Assembly (NCBI GenBank): GCA_023105745.1
Contig: JALGQZ010000004.1
Location: 36,646,937 to 36,710,936 of the forward strand
Direction: 5' to 3'
DNA from: Austropuccinia psidii
Lineage: Eukaryota > Basidiomycota > Pucciniomycetes > Pucciniales > Sphaerophragmiaceae
DNA: 64,000 bases
Shown: positions 47,847 through 59,000 of the stretch, piece after piece
Numbering within the stretch: the first letter of the stretch is position 1
How the letters are laid out: every line of letters starts with the position of its first letter
Notes under the pieces: model-generated
The model's input: only the letters and a program-made list of their open reading frames with translations
The model's database searches: none
Told to the model about the DNA's origin: nothing
Translations under genes and position numbers: made by a program

Positions 47847-50746
47847 GTCCCGACATTTTAGGGATTTCCCGCGGGAAACTCAAGTGGGATCGGGGCTCGG
47901 GAACCACTTTTTGTGGATTTTTTTTCTTAAGCCTGATAGGGATCGGGCACGGGATGACCTTGGGATCCACAAAGGGATCCCTAGTTAGCGTTTGTAAATC
48001 AGAGCATGGATTACGTGAGATGATTGTACATAAGACTAAAGAAAACAAAATAAAACCCTAAGGTTCATTGTAAAGTAAGCCAAAGGTGCGTGCCCAATCC
48101 TTGACGCATGCCAACTGCTCAACGTGAAAAGGGGTGAGTGAAGCACGCTGATAAGACAAAATCCTTCTACCACCTGAGAAAACACGCTCTGATGGTGCAC
48201 TGGTGGCAGGTATGGCTAGATAATTGCGAGCCATCAGAACCAAGGTGGGGAATACTTTACCTCGGGACTTCCAGAATAAGAGGATATCAGTATCTTTTGG
48301 TTCTGGAGGTTCGGCAAGATACCTTTGCAGTTCCAATTCCAAACTACTTCCTTCAAGGCTTGCAGATGGGTACATCTTGTCCAATAAACCGGTTGACCTC
48401 TCAACAACAATATCTTGTTGTTCCTGATTGGGAACGGTGACAAACTTCCTGGATTCATCTTCAAACATTTTGGCCAGGTGGGCTGATGATGTCCCAAATT
48501 CACAAAGTGTCGGATTGTGAGTTGAGAAAAAAGTGAGCTTCAGTCTTGGATCAAGTATGGATGCACATATCACTGGCCTCTTTCTAAGGAGGAGTGTAAT
48601 ATATTTTGATATTTTTTCGATCATTGCATGACAGGCTGGCTCAATGGGAGCGACATCATATTGCTCGGATGCCTAATAGATCACTATTAGTTGGCAATCG
48701 GTCTGATATAGAGAATAGAAAATGACTTACCTGCCTGATATCTTCAATTAGCAATATATATAGTGGTAACGATTGATTGATTGTTGGGTAAGAAGACCCA
48801 CATATAAGTAGGGTTGCTTCATAGAGGGGCTGCAAGAAGTGAACCATCACTTCGGCCTTCTGCCATTCAAGGGTTGATAGTCGAAATGAAGCCAATGAGT
48901 CAGGGGTGCAAAAGTGATTGTAGGCATCCTTCAAAAGCAATGCGCGATTTAGCATCTCGTAAGTGGAGTTCCATCTGGTTGACACTTGAGAAAGTAGTGT
49001 GGTTGCATTGGTTGGTTTGTCTGAATCGTAGACCAGATTCACAGTTGTGATAAACTTCTCGCGCCTTTGGGGGCTGTGGTGTAGGTATGATGCCAGGCGA
49101 CTCATCTTACCAATTATTGAGTTGTACTGTAAATTGAGGCCATCTGGTGGGTCAATAAGGCTGGAAATTGACATCGGATTTTCATTGTTGTTGTCCACCT
49201 GATTATTTGTATCGGGAGGTGTGCTGCCAAGGGCTTTAAGGCCATCGCGTGCAGCCAGGTGGATGGTATGGGCCATACACCCAACCATATTATCCTTGGC
49301 ACAGAATTTAGGGCAGGTTGCTTCGATCTCCTGGCCCATTCGATTATTAACTGAGGCATTATCTGTTGTAATACAGATGATCTTCTGTTCAAGATCATAG
49401 CGACGTATGATTGTGAGGAATTGAGTAGCAAGGGATGCTCCTGAGTGATTGCCTGTGATTCAGAAAAGGGAAGCAAATGAGATTTTGAATCAAAGACCAT
49501 TGGAGGGGCACATACCTTCTATTTCGGCAAGGCCTATAATAATGGAGGTGAGCTTGAAGTCAGTATCAATGTAGTGGGCAGTGACAGCCAGGTATGCAGT
49601 AATGTTTGGACTAGTCCAGGCATCTGTTGTAAACGAAACATCAATCTCGTTGCTTAAGAGGTAATTGCGAATGAATTCTTGATGGTAAAAATAGATGTTT
49701 GTTAAGTGAGCGGTTAAGCTGGCTCGACGGACTAAAATGTTGGTAACTGCAGGATTACAGAGCTCTAAAAGGGCTCGGAAAGCAGGTGATTCGGTAATGG
49801 ACAAGGGTAAATCGGCATTGCAGATAAAGTAAACTAATGCTGTCTTTAAGGATGAAGGTGATAATACCTGTTGCATAGCCAATAGTTAGCGTTCTACAGT
49901 GAACATCAGTTGTTAAAAGGGGGACTCACCTTTTTGGGATGAAGATTGTGGACATACTGATCCATTGTGTTATGTTTTGCAAGGGGGGAAGAGATTGATT
50001 TTGGATTGGCTATGCGATGCAAGAGGTGCAGGTGCTGGCTCATTCCTTTTGTGCTGCCAGTTCGGTCTTTCTTCAGGCGCTTGTTGCAAGTCTTTCCTAA
50101 TCGGTCGACAAATTGACATTGTATGTATTGTTCATCTACGTCAGAAAAATAAACCCAAACCCATGATCTTTTCTGGGGATGGGTTGGGTCTGCAGTTGAT
50201 GGCAAGGTTGTGAGTTCAGTATCGCTAGGGGTAGGTGTTGAGCAAAGTGATGAAGGTGCTGAAGACATTGAAAATGGAGAGATCGACACTGCTGAGATGA
50301 AACGAAAAAATGGTGTTTGGGGGAAGAGTTTGATAAAAATCAACGATTAGAAATCGTGATGTCAAAGCTATTGAGATGAAAGAAAAGAATAAGAAATCTA
50401 AGTGATTGAGAGGAATTAAAAAAGGAGATCAAAGTAATTGAGAGGAAGGAAAAAATGAGCAAATAAAAGCAATTTAGAGGAAGGTAAAAAATGGGAAATC
50501 CGAGCAATTGAGATGAAAGAAAAATGGAAATCGATGATCAAATTAATGGAGGGTAAAAAAAAAAAAAAAATTGCGGGATAGAAATGGGATTTTATTCTGG
50601 TGGTCAATGGATGGTCATGGTTGATCCCGATGAATCCCGGGGAGTTGGGCGGGACAGAAAAAGTTGGGATTTAATGCCCGGGATTAAGCAGGGTTAGGGA
50701 TCGGGTAGGTCTTTGGACGTGGAAAAATCCACGGGGACCTGGCTTA
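47832..50746 (-). mobile_element. Complete hAT DNA transposon
   Basis: 2915 bp. Both ends carry the 15-bp terminal inverted repeat TAAGCCAGGTCCCCG (47832-47846 and 50732-50746). Directly outside are identical 8-bp target duplications ATACATAT (47824-47831 and 50747-50754), the length typical of hAT. Subterminal GGGATCGGG-type words cluster at both ends (near 47889, 47939 and 50697), possible transposase-binding sites. The single gene inside reads through all exons without a stop, so the element may be autonomous or only recently silenced. Confidence 0.95.
48058..50343 (-). CDS. hAT transposase, four exons, open throughout (about 700 aa)
   Basis: Exons on minus: 50343-49930, 49867-49516, 49452-48731 and 48672-48058. 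The three introns (62, 63 and 58 bp) have GT..AG borders, the first two with consensus GTGAGT and GTATGT donors and the third with GTAAGT. Lengths sum to 701 codons including the stop. Domains: a BED-type zinc finger (residues about 60-109, with C76, C86, H104 and H109); the DDE/RNase H-like core with TTDAWTS (D220) and CITTDNASVN (D286); and the hAT dimerisation region at 608-694, with the signature SAPSERVFS at 654-662. The start at 50343 is the first ATG; an ATG at 50268 (MSSAPSS) is equally plausible. The protein should excise and reinsert the element by binding its terminal repeats. It is the least damaged transposon gene in the window. Confidence 0.93.
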
Positions 50747-50754
50747 ATACATAT
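50732..50754 (-). repeat. hAT right terminal inverted repeat and target duplication
   Basis: CGGGGACCTGGCTTA (50732-50746) is the reverse complement of the left terminus. It is followed by the second copy of ATACATAT (50747-50754). Confidence 0.95.
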
Positions 50755-51617
50755 ATATATATAACAAAACTCAAACATAACTTGAAGTATATGTAATCCT
50801 AATTCAAGTCATTTATTGCTTTGTTTTCTTTTTAAAAAATTATCACTTATATAGATACATTAAAATGGTAATATATAGAAGTTTTAACAAAATCAAAATC
50901 GATATTTTCACTTATAAATTATTGTATAATGAAAGAAATTCTTTTACTAAAATGCTTATGAGTTGAAAAACAAAATGAAACAATTGATCAGCTTTGGCCT
51001 TAAATTAATTTTCAAGATCAAATAGTAATTTTGGCGTCAATTTAATCAGTAAAAACTTTAAACAATACCTATTTTTTCTCATTTGACGCTGAGCGGAGCG
51101 TAGACACAGGGCCAGCGTCGATCTAGCAACTGCTTTTTTGATTTCTAGAAAATTATGGATTTTTCCTGCCAAAAAAACATCAACTAAAGAGGCCATGCGA
51201 TTTTTTTTTTAGTTTCGACGACAGAAACTAAAAAAATAACTTTGGCTTTGAGGAAAGCCCTGTATAATACTTCTGTTTTGATTAAGGGAGAAAAAAAGGG
51301 AAAGCTTTTTTAGAAAAAAACTTAGATCACATTACGATTTTATTTCAATTCAGCAATCATGATTATCATTCAAAGTTTTTTTGTCAAACTCAATCTTCAT
51401 TTTATAATACGTGATAACCTGTTCGAAAAACGATGATATTTTTCCTGTGATAACTTTTTGATTTTTTTTTGTTAAAAAAACAATAATGCCAAAAAAATAA
51501 CTATCAAATATTTATTTATATTTTTTTATAGATATCCCAAAGTATTCAACAAAATATTATGTTTTTCATTTGTTTCCAAACAAAAACGTGATAATAGGCA
51601 ATTGTGAAAGCAAATTC
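50755..51617. other. Intergenic region between the hAT and the host genes
   Basis: AT-rich except for a GC island at 51085-51130 (CGCTGAGCGGAGCG). A 63-codon minus-strand frame (51005-51196) covers that island and has no domain I know. The hairpin at 51204-51236 lies here. No gene called. Confidence 0.5.
51204..51236. repeat. Perfect 13-bp-stem hairpin, 7-nt loop
   Basis: TTTTTTTAGTTTC (51204-51216) and its exact complement (51224-51236) enclose GACGACA. It lies about 380 bases downstream of the stop of the two-exon gene at 51618. It might act in RNA 3' processing or be the remnant of an inverted-repeat element. Confidence 0.85.
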
Positions 51618-53482
51618 TTAATTTAATTTTTTACTCCCTTCATCAACCTGCTTCATGATTTCTTCCACTAACATTTGTTCATCGTCATGTGGTAGGTCTC
51701 GCAGATTTTGATCGAGGTTTACGTCACTTTTCGTTGGTTCAACCGTTATAGATGAGGATGATTCGAGCAAGACCTTTGCAATAAGTGAGTCCACTTCAGA
51801 GTGGGGAGGATCGGGCATTTTCATGATTTCGGTTATAACCGACTCAGTTGTTGAGCTACCTATCACATTCTCTTGAGCAGATGTTTCGGCCTCAGGCAAA
51901 ACATTCTTTTCGGTTTCTCGTGAGATTGCTGTAAAACTGCTAGCAATCAAATTGACATTTGTTGAATGTGGCCCTTCTGTCACCTTAGACATATCGATGG
52001 CACTTGTTGATCCATTAACATCATCCACTATGGATTGAGTAGTGTTTAGTGTTGAGCTAATCATTGAATTTGAATCCGTATTAGCCAGTGAAGGAATTCC
52101 CGGGGTATTCGAGTGAGCCAAGCCCGGAATGATGCTCAGCTGTTGGTGGCTGCCAAGAGCCGAAGAACTTAACTCAATTGAGACAGGGGGGAACGGTATC
52201 GCATTGTTATCTAATTCAACATTAGCTGGCGTGACTCTTTGAATAGCTGAAGTTGATTCTTGGCCATTATCATGCGTATTCGCTTCAAGTACTCCGGCAT
52301 GCGGCATTGGTCCTGAAGTTGGGAGCCCCACCGGGCCACTTGTGACAGCTCCTTGCGAGAGGCCAGGGACCAAGGTTGGAGGTGCCGAGATTTCTCTAGC
52401 ACTATCATTTGCCGGTTGGTCCGAAACTTTGGGTTCCACCATTATATGTTTATCCTTGCTCAACGCAGAACCAGTTTCTAAAAGTTGATTGGTACTGCTG
52501 CCAGGCGATTGGTCAGCAACTTCCGCTGGTGAATGAACTGGGTTAGTGACGGTGTTTGTATCGCTGCTACCGTCGGTCGGCGCAATAGATGCTGGAGCTA
52601 AAGGAAGAGTCACGGTCAAATTGTTGTCCGACAAGCCAGTTGGGGTAGCTAGACCACGTTGCTCAGGAGGATTATTCAGAGCGGTTGGACCGGTATCAAT
52701 CCCAGCTGAAAAAGCTTGCTCAGGCAGAGATCGGTTGAACTCGGTAGCGACAGGATTCTGAGTGTTGCTCGAAGTATCTTGGGCCGCGGCTAAACCGGCT
52801 ACTATAGTTCTTAATGCTGAGCTTTTCATCATCTCACCAGCTTGTAGCAAACTGGGATCCGTATAAACAAGGCTTGAGGCTGGCTGATTAAAATTTAAGT
52901 CTGACCCGGGGAAGTCTAAAAGCATTCCTTCAGGTTGAGAGCTTATTATAGGTTCAGACGTTCCCAATAAAGTAGGATCAGTATGCGTAGGAGTTTCATT
53001 CACTCCTAATCCTCCAATGTCATGGTCCACCAATTGAGCGACCATGGCTCGCAATTCTGAGGTTGTTTTCTCATCACCGATTCCCATTAGAATAGGATCA
53101 GTATGAGGCGCAGTGGACAAAGCCTCAGGATTAGAATTTTCCTGGGTGGGTTGGGATTGAGGCTGGCTCGTATTTTGCTCTTCAACTTGAGCAACTAAAA
53201 AGTTAGTTATTTGCTTGTTAGTCATGAATTTTTATAATCATTAATGCCGAATGATTGGAAACCTTTCAGCTTACCACTTGATCCAAATGTCAATAAATCA
53301 TTAGCGCTTGTTTGACCCGTTTGTTTGTCTCCCAAACCAACCCTGGATACAACATTTGCATCTGCTGTGGTATCTTTGATAAGGTTTGGCTTGTCATCTG
53401 CATTTGCCATCACTATGTCTTGATCCCCATCTGCATCTGTATTCGCACTCATTTCGGCCGCTTGACCCTCGCTGGCGTTCAT
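51618..53482 (-). CDS. Hypothetical low-complexity protein, two exons (594 aa)
   Basis: Exon 1 is 53482-53275 and exon 2 is 53194-51618. The 80-bp intron has a GTAAGC donor, a CTAAC branch-like site and TTTTTAG as acceptor. The joined frame is open for 595 codons. The protein is Ser/Thr/Pro/Asn-rich, probably disordered, with an acidic, helical-looking C-terminus (EEIMKQVDEGSKK). Near the N-terminus are three imperfect repeats starting HTDPILMG, HTDPTLLG and YTDPSLLQ; two of them continue into SELRAMVAQL / SALRTIVAGL. No known domain is recognised. The reading frame stays open upstream of the ATG at 53482 to an acceptor-like ACAG at about 53567. These exons may therefore be a 3' continuation of the Clr2-type gene at 53764. 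Codon use is balanced, like that gene and unlike the flanking AT-rich DNA. Confidence 0.7.
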
Positions 53483-53763
53483 TGGGGTGGATTCGGTGGT
53501 GACCGGAGGCTCATTGGTTTTGAGCGAATTAGAAGGCGCAACCAGGGACGTAAACGAAAGCAGCTGTATAAGTTTAAGAAATGAAAATGTATTAAAGTCA
53601 ATAACTGGCTTGCTCTTTTTATGTCGAGGTCAAGCATTTAATGCTAGCAACTATGTGTAAATATAAAAACTTGCATCACGTTCAGCTGCCGCTTCAGCTG
53701 TCTTGAACGACTCTTTTCGATCACTTGCCCAAGTATCACAGCTTGAAAGTAAAAGATCAAGTG

Positions 53764-55912
53764 TTAATTTTGGCTCGTGATTAGGCGAGGGAAAAAAATA
53801 CTAAACTGCATATGTAGCCACTTTCCCTCCGTCATACCGCATAGACTTAAAGATCTGCGCTCAGTACTGTGACAGTCCGTTAAACGCTCCCAACCTTCGG
53901 TGATCAGGGCTGTGGGCAAAATTTTGAGAGATTGAGGTGGATAGTATCTTCCAGCGATATGTTGAAGAACAAGATGATGCTCTTTGCCGATAGGAGTAAG
54001 TCTCCTGAAGAAATAACCAATGGGAGGTTCAGGCATATAACGAGTAAGTTGTTGGACGCCAGGCTGACCAATTTTTTCGTCGAACTCTGGAGATTTGTCA
54101 GCTTTGTCAATTTCTCTTTGAGCGATCGGCGCCATTTCAAAGATTGGACCTTTGACCATGCCTTTGCCCTGATCGTCACGATAGATACCATTGATTTTGA
54201 GGAAGAAACAACGCGGATGGTTACCTTGAGTGATTGGACGTAATCCCTTGGGAAGGTCTTCTGCAGATACGATTAATCTGATCATCTCGCCCGACCAAAT
54301 TTTTTCAGCGCCCCACCACATGTATTGATACCAGGGTAAAGTAGAATCTTCGTAAAGAATTTGAACATCTTCCAATGGTAAATTCTCACCAAGTGCCTCG
54401 AGCCTTTTTAAAAATGAAATGTCATATCTGTCCATGAGTGTAAAGTTCTTTTTAATGTGGACAGTGATTTGAAGACTGAGAGCATAAGTAGTGATAGCTT
54501 CTGAGATTGTGCCAAATGAAGCGATCGTTGGTCTATCGGTTTCATGACCGTCATGGATGTGTTTTAAGGTATGTGGTTTGATAGGAAGTTTGTATAAATC
54601 TGGAGGTGGTGAATAATTTAGAAAGGCGAGTAATTCCGACTCATCTTTGGAAAAGATGTCAGAAGTTCCAAGGAGCCTGACCCTCCATTGATAGTTTTGT
54701 TGAACCTTGAGAGTGAGTGGGGATGATTTTTCGGAGGATTTTTTGGTTTGAGGAGGGCCAGTTTGAGTGTCTTTAGGAAAAACTTGGGGCAAAGAGACCA
54801 ATACTCTTTCCTCGCAAACTCCAGGCCAATATTCAATCATGAGGTCAGGTTGATCTTCCTTAGCCCCATCGATCGGATGATCTAATTTGCACCAAACTAC
54901 TTCTGCCATTCTAAAACTACATTTCAGTTCAGATAGATCGCGATCACGATCTTTGTTGACATAAGGTCCAAGAAACGTTTGCTTTCTTCCAGAGCCACCA
55001 CCGCTCGCAACTGAGCTTAAAACATAAGCCGGTAACGGTTTTTGGGAAACTTGAGATGGTTTGTTGATGGTAGCACGTGAAGTAGTACGAGGACCATTTG
55101 CGTCAGAGGTAGGTCGCTTGCGTAAGTTTTCCTTGGCCATCTCCTCTTCAGCTTTACGTTTGTTGTGACTTGATAATTTATGATCCATATGAGGTGATGT
55201 GGCAACTGATTTAGAATTGAGTCCGAGAGATGAATTGATGATTGATTGGCGGGTCGATCTGGAGCAATACTTGCACTTGCAATCATTTTTACCATTATCT
55301 GATGAATCACGAGTGCAAAGCCAGTGAAGATGAGGACTGAATTCATTTGCAGTTCTGAATTTAGCAACGGATTCAGATCCTATTCGAAGAGAGAGAAAGG
55401 ATGTAAAAGAATGAGGTATGAAAACATGAGTTGCCAAATTTTGCAAAAAAAAAACAATGATGATTACTAACCTACGAGATAAACATCTTCGCGTTCACCT
55501 TTTATGTATCGATATAATTTGTAATCTTTTGGAAAGTCGGTTAATCTCCAATCTTCGTCGCCGGCATCTGATTGAGTTCAAAATATGGATAAACATAAGA
55601 AACTGAAACAAGGGGTTCAAGTCAAGATTGAATAAGGGTAGAATCAGATTTAATACCTTGAGTTAATTTCAATAATTTTGCAATCGTCTTTCCGAGTCCC
55701 CTTTTCCACCTTTGGAGTAATTGGTCAGTCTCATTTTCGACGGTTTGCCAATAACAAGTGGCACCAGTGCTGTCGATCATTGGACCTGGTTCTCTCCATC
55801 TGGAAGGAGTGGCGTCGGAAGAGAGACAAGTGATAAAATGAGGACCACGCCTTTGAGAGTTCTTTTGAAGGGTAAAATTTGAAGGACATGGGATGATGGA
55901 ATCGATTTCCAT
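53764..55912 (-). CDS. Clr2-type transcriptional silencing protein, three exons (about 655 aa)
   Basis: Exons on minus: 55912-55657, 55567-55472 and 55379-53764. The introns (89 and 92 bp) have GT..AG borders and keep the frame. The N-terminal Clr2 silencing domain is seen as DWRLTDFPKDYKLY (about 91-104), KFRTANEFSPHLHWLC (124-139) and a Cys cluster CKCKYC (151-156). A basic segment, NKRKAEEEMAKENLRKR (190-206), may be a nuclear signal. The C-terminal Clr2 domain runs from about 345 to 640, with the hallmark YQYMWWGAEKIW (468-479). In fission yeast Clr2 is part of SHREC, a histone deacetylase and remodelling complex that silences heterochromatin; by homology this protein should do the same. 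The last 12-15 residues before the TAA at 53764 look like intron. GTTTAG or GTATTT near 53805-53810 could splice to TTTCAAG|CTGTG near 53743 and extend the protein. Confidence 0.85.
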
Positions 55913-55959
55913 TTGAATTTATGATGATATGATAGAGAAGTTGATCAATTGATTTTTTT

Positions 55960-56035
55960 TGAATCGATTGAGATTGAGAATGAAGTTAAGATTGAGATCG
56001 AGACCGAGATCGAGATAGAAATTGGAATTGGAATT
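55960..56035 (-). promoter_or_regulatory. Pyrimidine-rich tract upstream of the Clr2-type gene
   Basis: On the minus strand, repeats of CGATCTC and TCGATCTCAATCT precede the ATG at 55912 by about 50-120 bases. Such CT-rich tracts are common just upstream of fungal transcription starts. Nothing more specific can be said. Confidence 0.4.
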
Positions 56036-56039
56036 TACA

Positions 56040-59000
56040 CTAGATTGAAAATGAATGATTAATCTAATCTGATGGGAAATTTCAAGCCCCCAAGCTCAAA
56101 TTCAGCGAAAAAAATCTCCAACAATTTATCAATTTATTAAGAATTATTATTAAGGCTGCCCTAATTCAATTCAAATATTAAACAACAACTTGAGAAGAAT
56201 TCTTTGAAAAAAAAATGATTAATTAATTCTTTTTTTGGAAATTTTTAATTTATTTTAAGAATTCTTTATTTTTCAACCTAAAAAAAAGAAATTATATAAT
56301 TTCCATGTGTTTTGGAGAGAAAAAGTCATTTTGGAGATCACAACAATTACTGCTAATTTTCAAATAGGATTGATTATTCAAAAACAAAAATAATTGAAAA
56401 ATCCATATCAAAAGAAATCAATTTGATGGAGTGAATTACCAAATAAAAATAAAAATAACAGATTGCAAAGAAATTTGTGCATTGATTAATCAAGATGATC
56501 TTCTCATTAAAAATATAGAGAGAGAAAAATTCATTTATGGAAGATTAAGTCATGTTTGTCATCCTAGAAAACTTGATTAAAATTGAAAGAGAAATTTAAT
56601 TTTTCTTCAAAAGATGAAAGATGTCAAATGGTCTATTTGGAACACTTGCATTTTTCAAAAACAGAAATTATTAAAATTATTGTTGATTAAAATAAAAAAG
56701 AATGAAAGGTATCTTTCTTAACTTGATTAATAAACCAAAAAATATGGACTTGAAAAAGATTTCATGTTAATTTTTATATCAATCAGAAATTTATGAAATC
56801 TTAAATGATTGCTTTATTTTATTTTATTCAAGCTTTCCAAAATATCTTGAAGAATTTAAAAATAATCTATCTTACGGTAGCTCTCAAGCTTTAATTGGCT
56901 ATCATTCAAATTAATGGCACCCAGGCAATCCTATTTCACAAAACTAATTTTTATTCAAAATGAATTTCAAAGGATTAGTGATTTTAGGTCCTTTTTTACT
57001 ATTAAAAAAAATAACAGCTATATATCATTTTTTGAAAAGTTGAAAATAAATTACTTACAGGACATTTGTTGAAAAGACAAAATTAAAAGTTCATTCCAAG
57101 GAAAAAAGTATCCAATAAATGAGGAAATTTGCATATGTTATTTATTTTAAAAAATAACTTTATCCAGGGGTTTTAATAACAATACTGTAGTAAAAAAAAA
57201 CTCTGATTTAAAAATGGAAAAAATAGGGAAAAATTAAAGAAAAATTATTAATATTTTATTTAGAAGATCAACACTCATGTTTTACATTTGAAGGCGCTTG
57301 ATTTTTCTGACGTTTTCTGTTAATTTAACCTCTGATTTTTAGCTCTTAATGAATTTATACTTGATAAACGAAATGCTTAAATTTCAATACTTTTCTATGA
57401 GTAAAAGCTTCCTAAAAACTAGTTTTAACTTCATAGAAATCCTAAAAGATGAGTCATTAAAATATACATATGTAATAATACGAGCAATTTGATTTAAAAT
57501 ATTATTCTGTTTCTAAAGTGCCCTTTATTGAAATTGTGAATAAAATGAGTCACAATTTAAAAATAAAAAAAATAGGAAACACTAGAAAAACAAATTCAAT
57601 GCTTGAGCTTAATTGAATATTGAATTTACATTTTAAGAAGATAATTATTGAATAATGATGTTACAACTTTCATTATTTTACCACAATTTTCTTATATTTC
57701 GAATCCCTATTGATTTTTTTTCAAGAAAACATGTTCAACTAAAATCTTCATTTGATTATTTTTAAGAATGATGGAGTTGTTTCACTTTGATTTTTCAAGG
57801 TAATTGACTCATATAAATGGTTTTGTGAATTAAGGTAAAATTTGTCCTTGATTTACGCTGAAAATTATGATTGAAATACTACACCTGGAGCGCTCATTTA
57901 TTTTATGGAAAAACTTGAAAAATTTATTAGAATTTTTCGAGGAATTAGAAAAATTTATTGTAAAAAAATGAATGATGAGTTCTTATAAAGAACTATAGCA
58001 AAAAAATTGATAAGAGAATACAATATTATAAAAAAACAAAAAATGCTTTCAAGTGAAATTATAATAATTTTTTAGGTTATAAATTTTCTAAAGAATTAGA
58101 GCTAAAAAAGAGTTGAATAGAATTTAAAGTCATTGTTTGGAATAATTCTGTGATATACCCATCCACTTCTCACCTAATTAATAATATGAGACAAAGAGAT
58201 TTAGCGTCTGTGAATTCGCATTGAACTTAATCAAGATATCATATTTAGTTATATATTAATACTATTTAGAGGCACCTATTTACAAATCTTTAAATATAAT
58301 GATGATATAAAAGCTCATTTATGAATTGGTAACATTGCCACAAACCTCATTCATAGAAAAATTTATTGGATTAGTCTCCTACTTAAGTTATATTTTCTTT
58401 TAGTTTATTTTTTCAAAAAGAAAATCCTATAAAGGAAAAGATTTATTTAGGGGCATGAATAAAACCAATAAAGGTATTGAATTAACAATTTGGATGACTG
58501 ATGAATATTTTATACCAACTCAAACTACTTTTTATGTATGTATTTGAGGTTTAGATAAAAGAAAAATAATAATCACAGAATATTCATACATATATATATT
58601 TAATAAAATATGAAAAGAAAAGAAAGTTGATTTTATTTAATAATCTTTAAATTTAAATAAATAAAAACACAAAATATCCTTTATAATCTTTGTTAGTGAA
58701 TTAATAATAATGTTAATTGAAATATTTTTTTTCAAGATTATTATTTTTTAATTTCTTTGAAATATAAGCATCTTTAAAAAGAAAAAATACTCATAATTAA
58801 ATAAATAATGAGAATATTAGGAAGAAAAATAATTTCACAGTCAATTTATATAATTTCCCACTGTGAAACTAAGGATGAAAATTTTTTATATATTATACTT
58901 TCCAATTGATAAATCATAACAAATTATCATTGATATATTTCTTGAAAAAAATATATCATTAGCTTTGAATAGGTTTAAATAGATTTTGTGGAAGATTAAG

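Noticed and set aside
51005..51196. 63-codon minus-strand frame over a GC island
   Set aside because: No domain, no homologous neighbour signal; kept as unassigned sequence.
54618..55367. Other-frame minus-strand frames inside the Clr2-type gene
   Set aside because: Shadows of the spliced Clr2-type reading frame.
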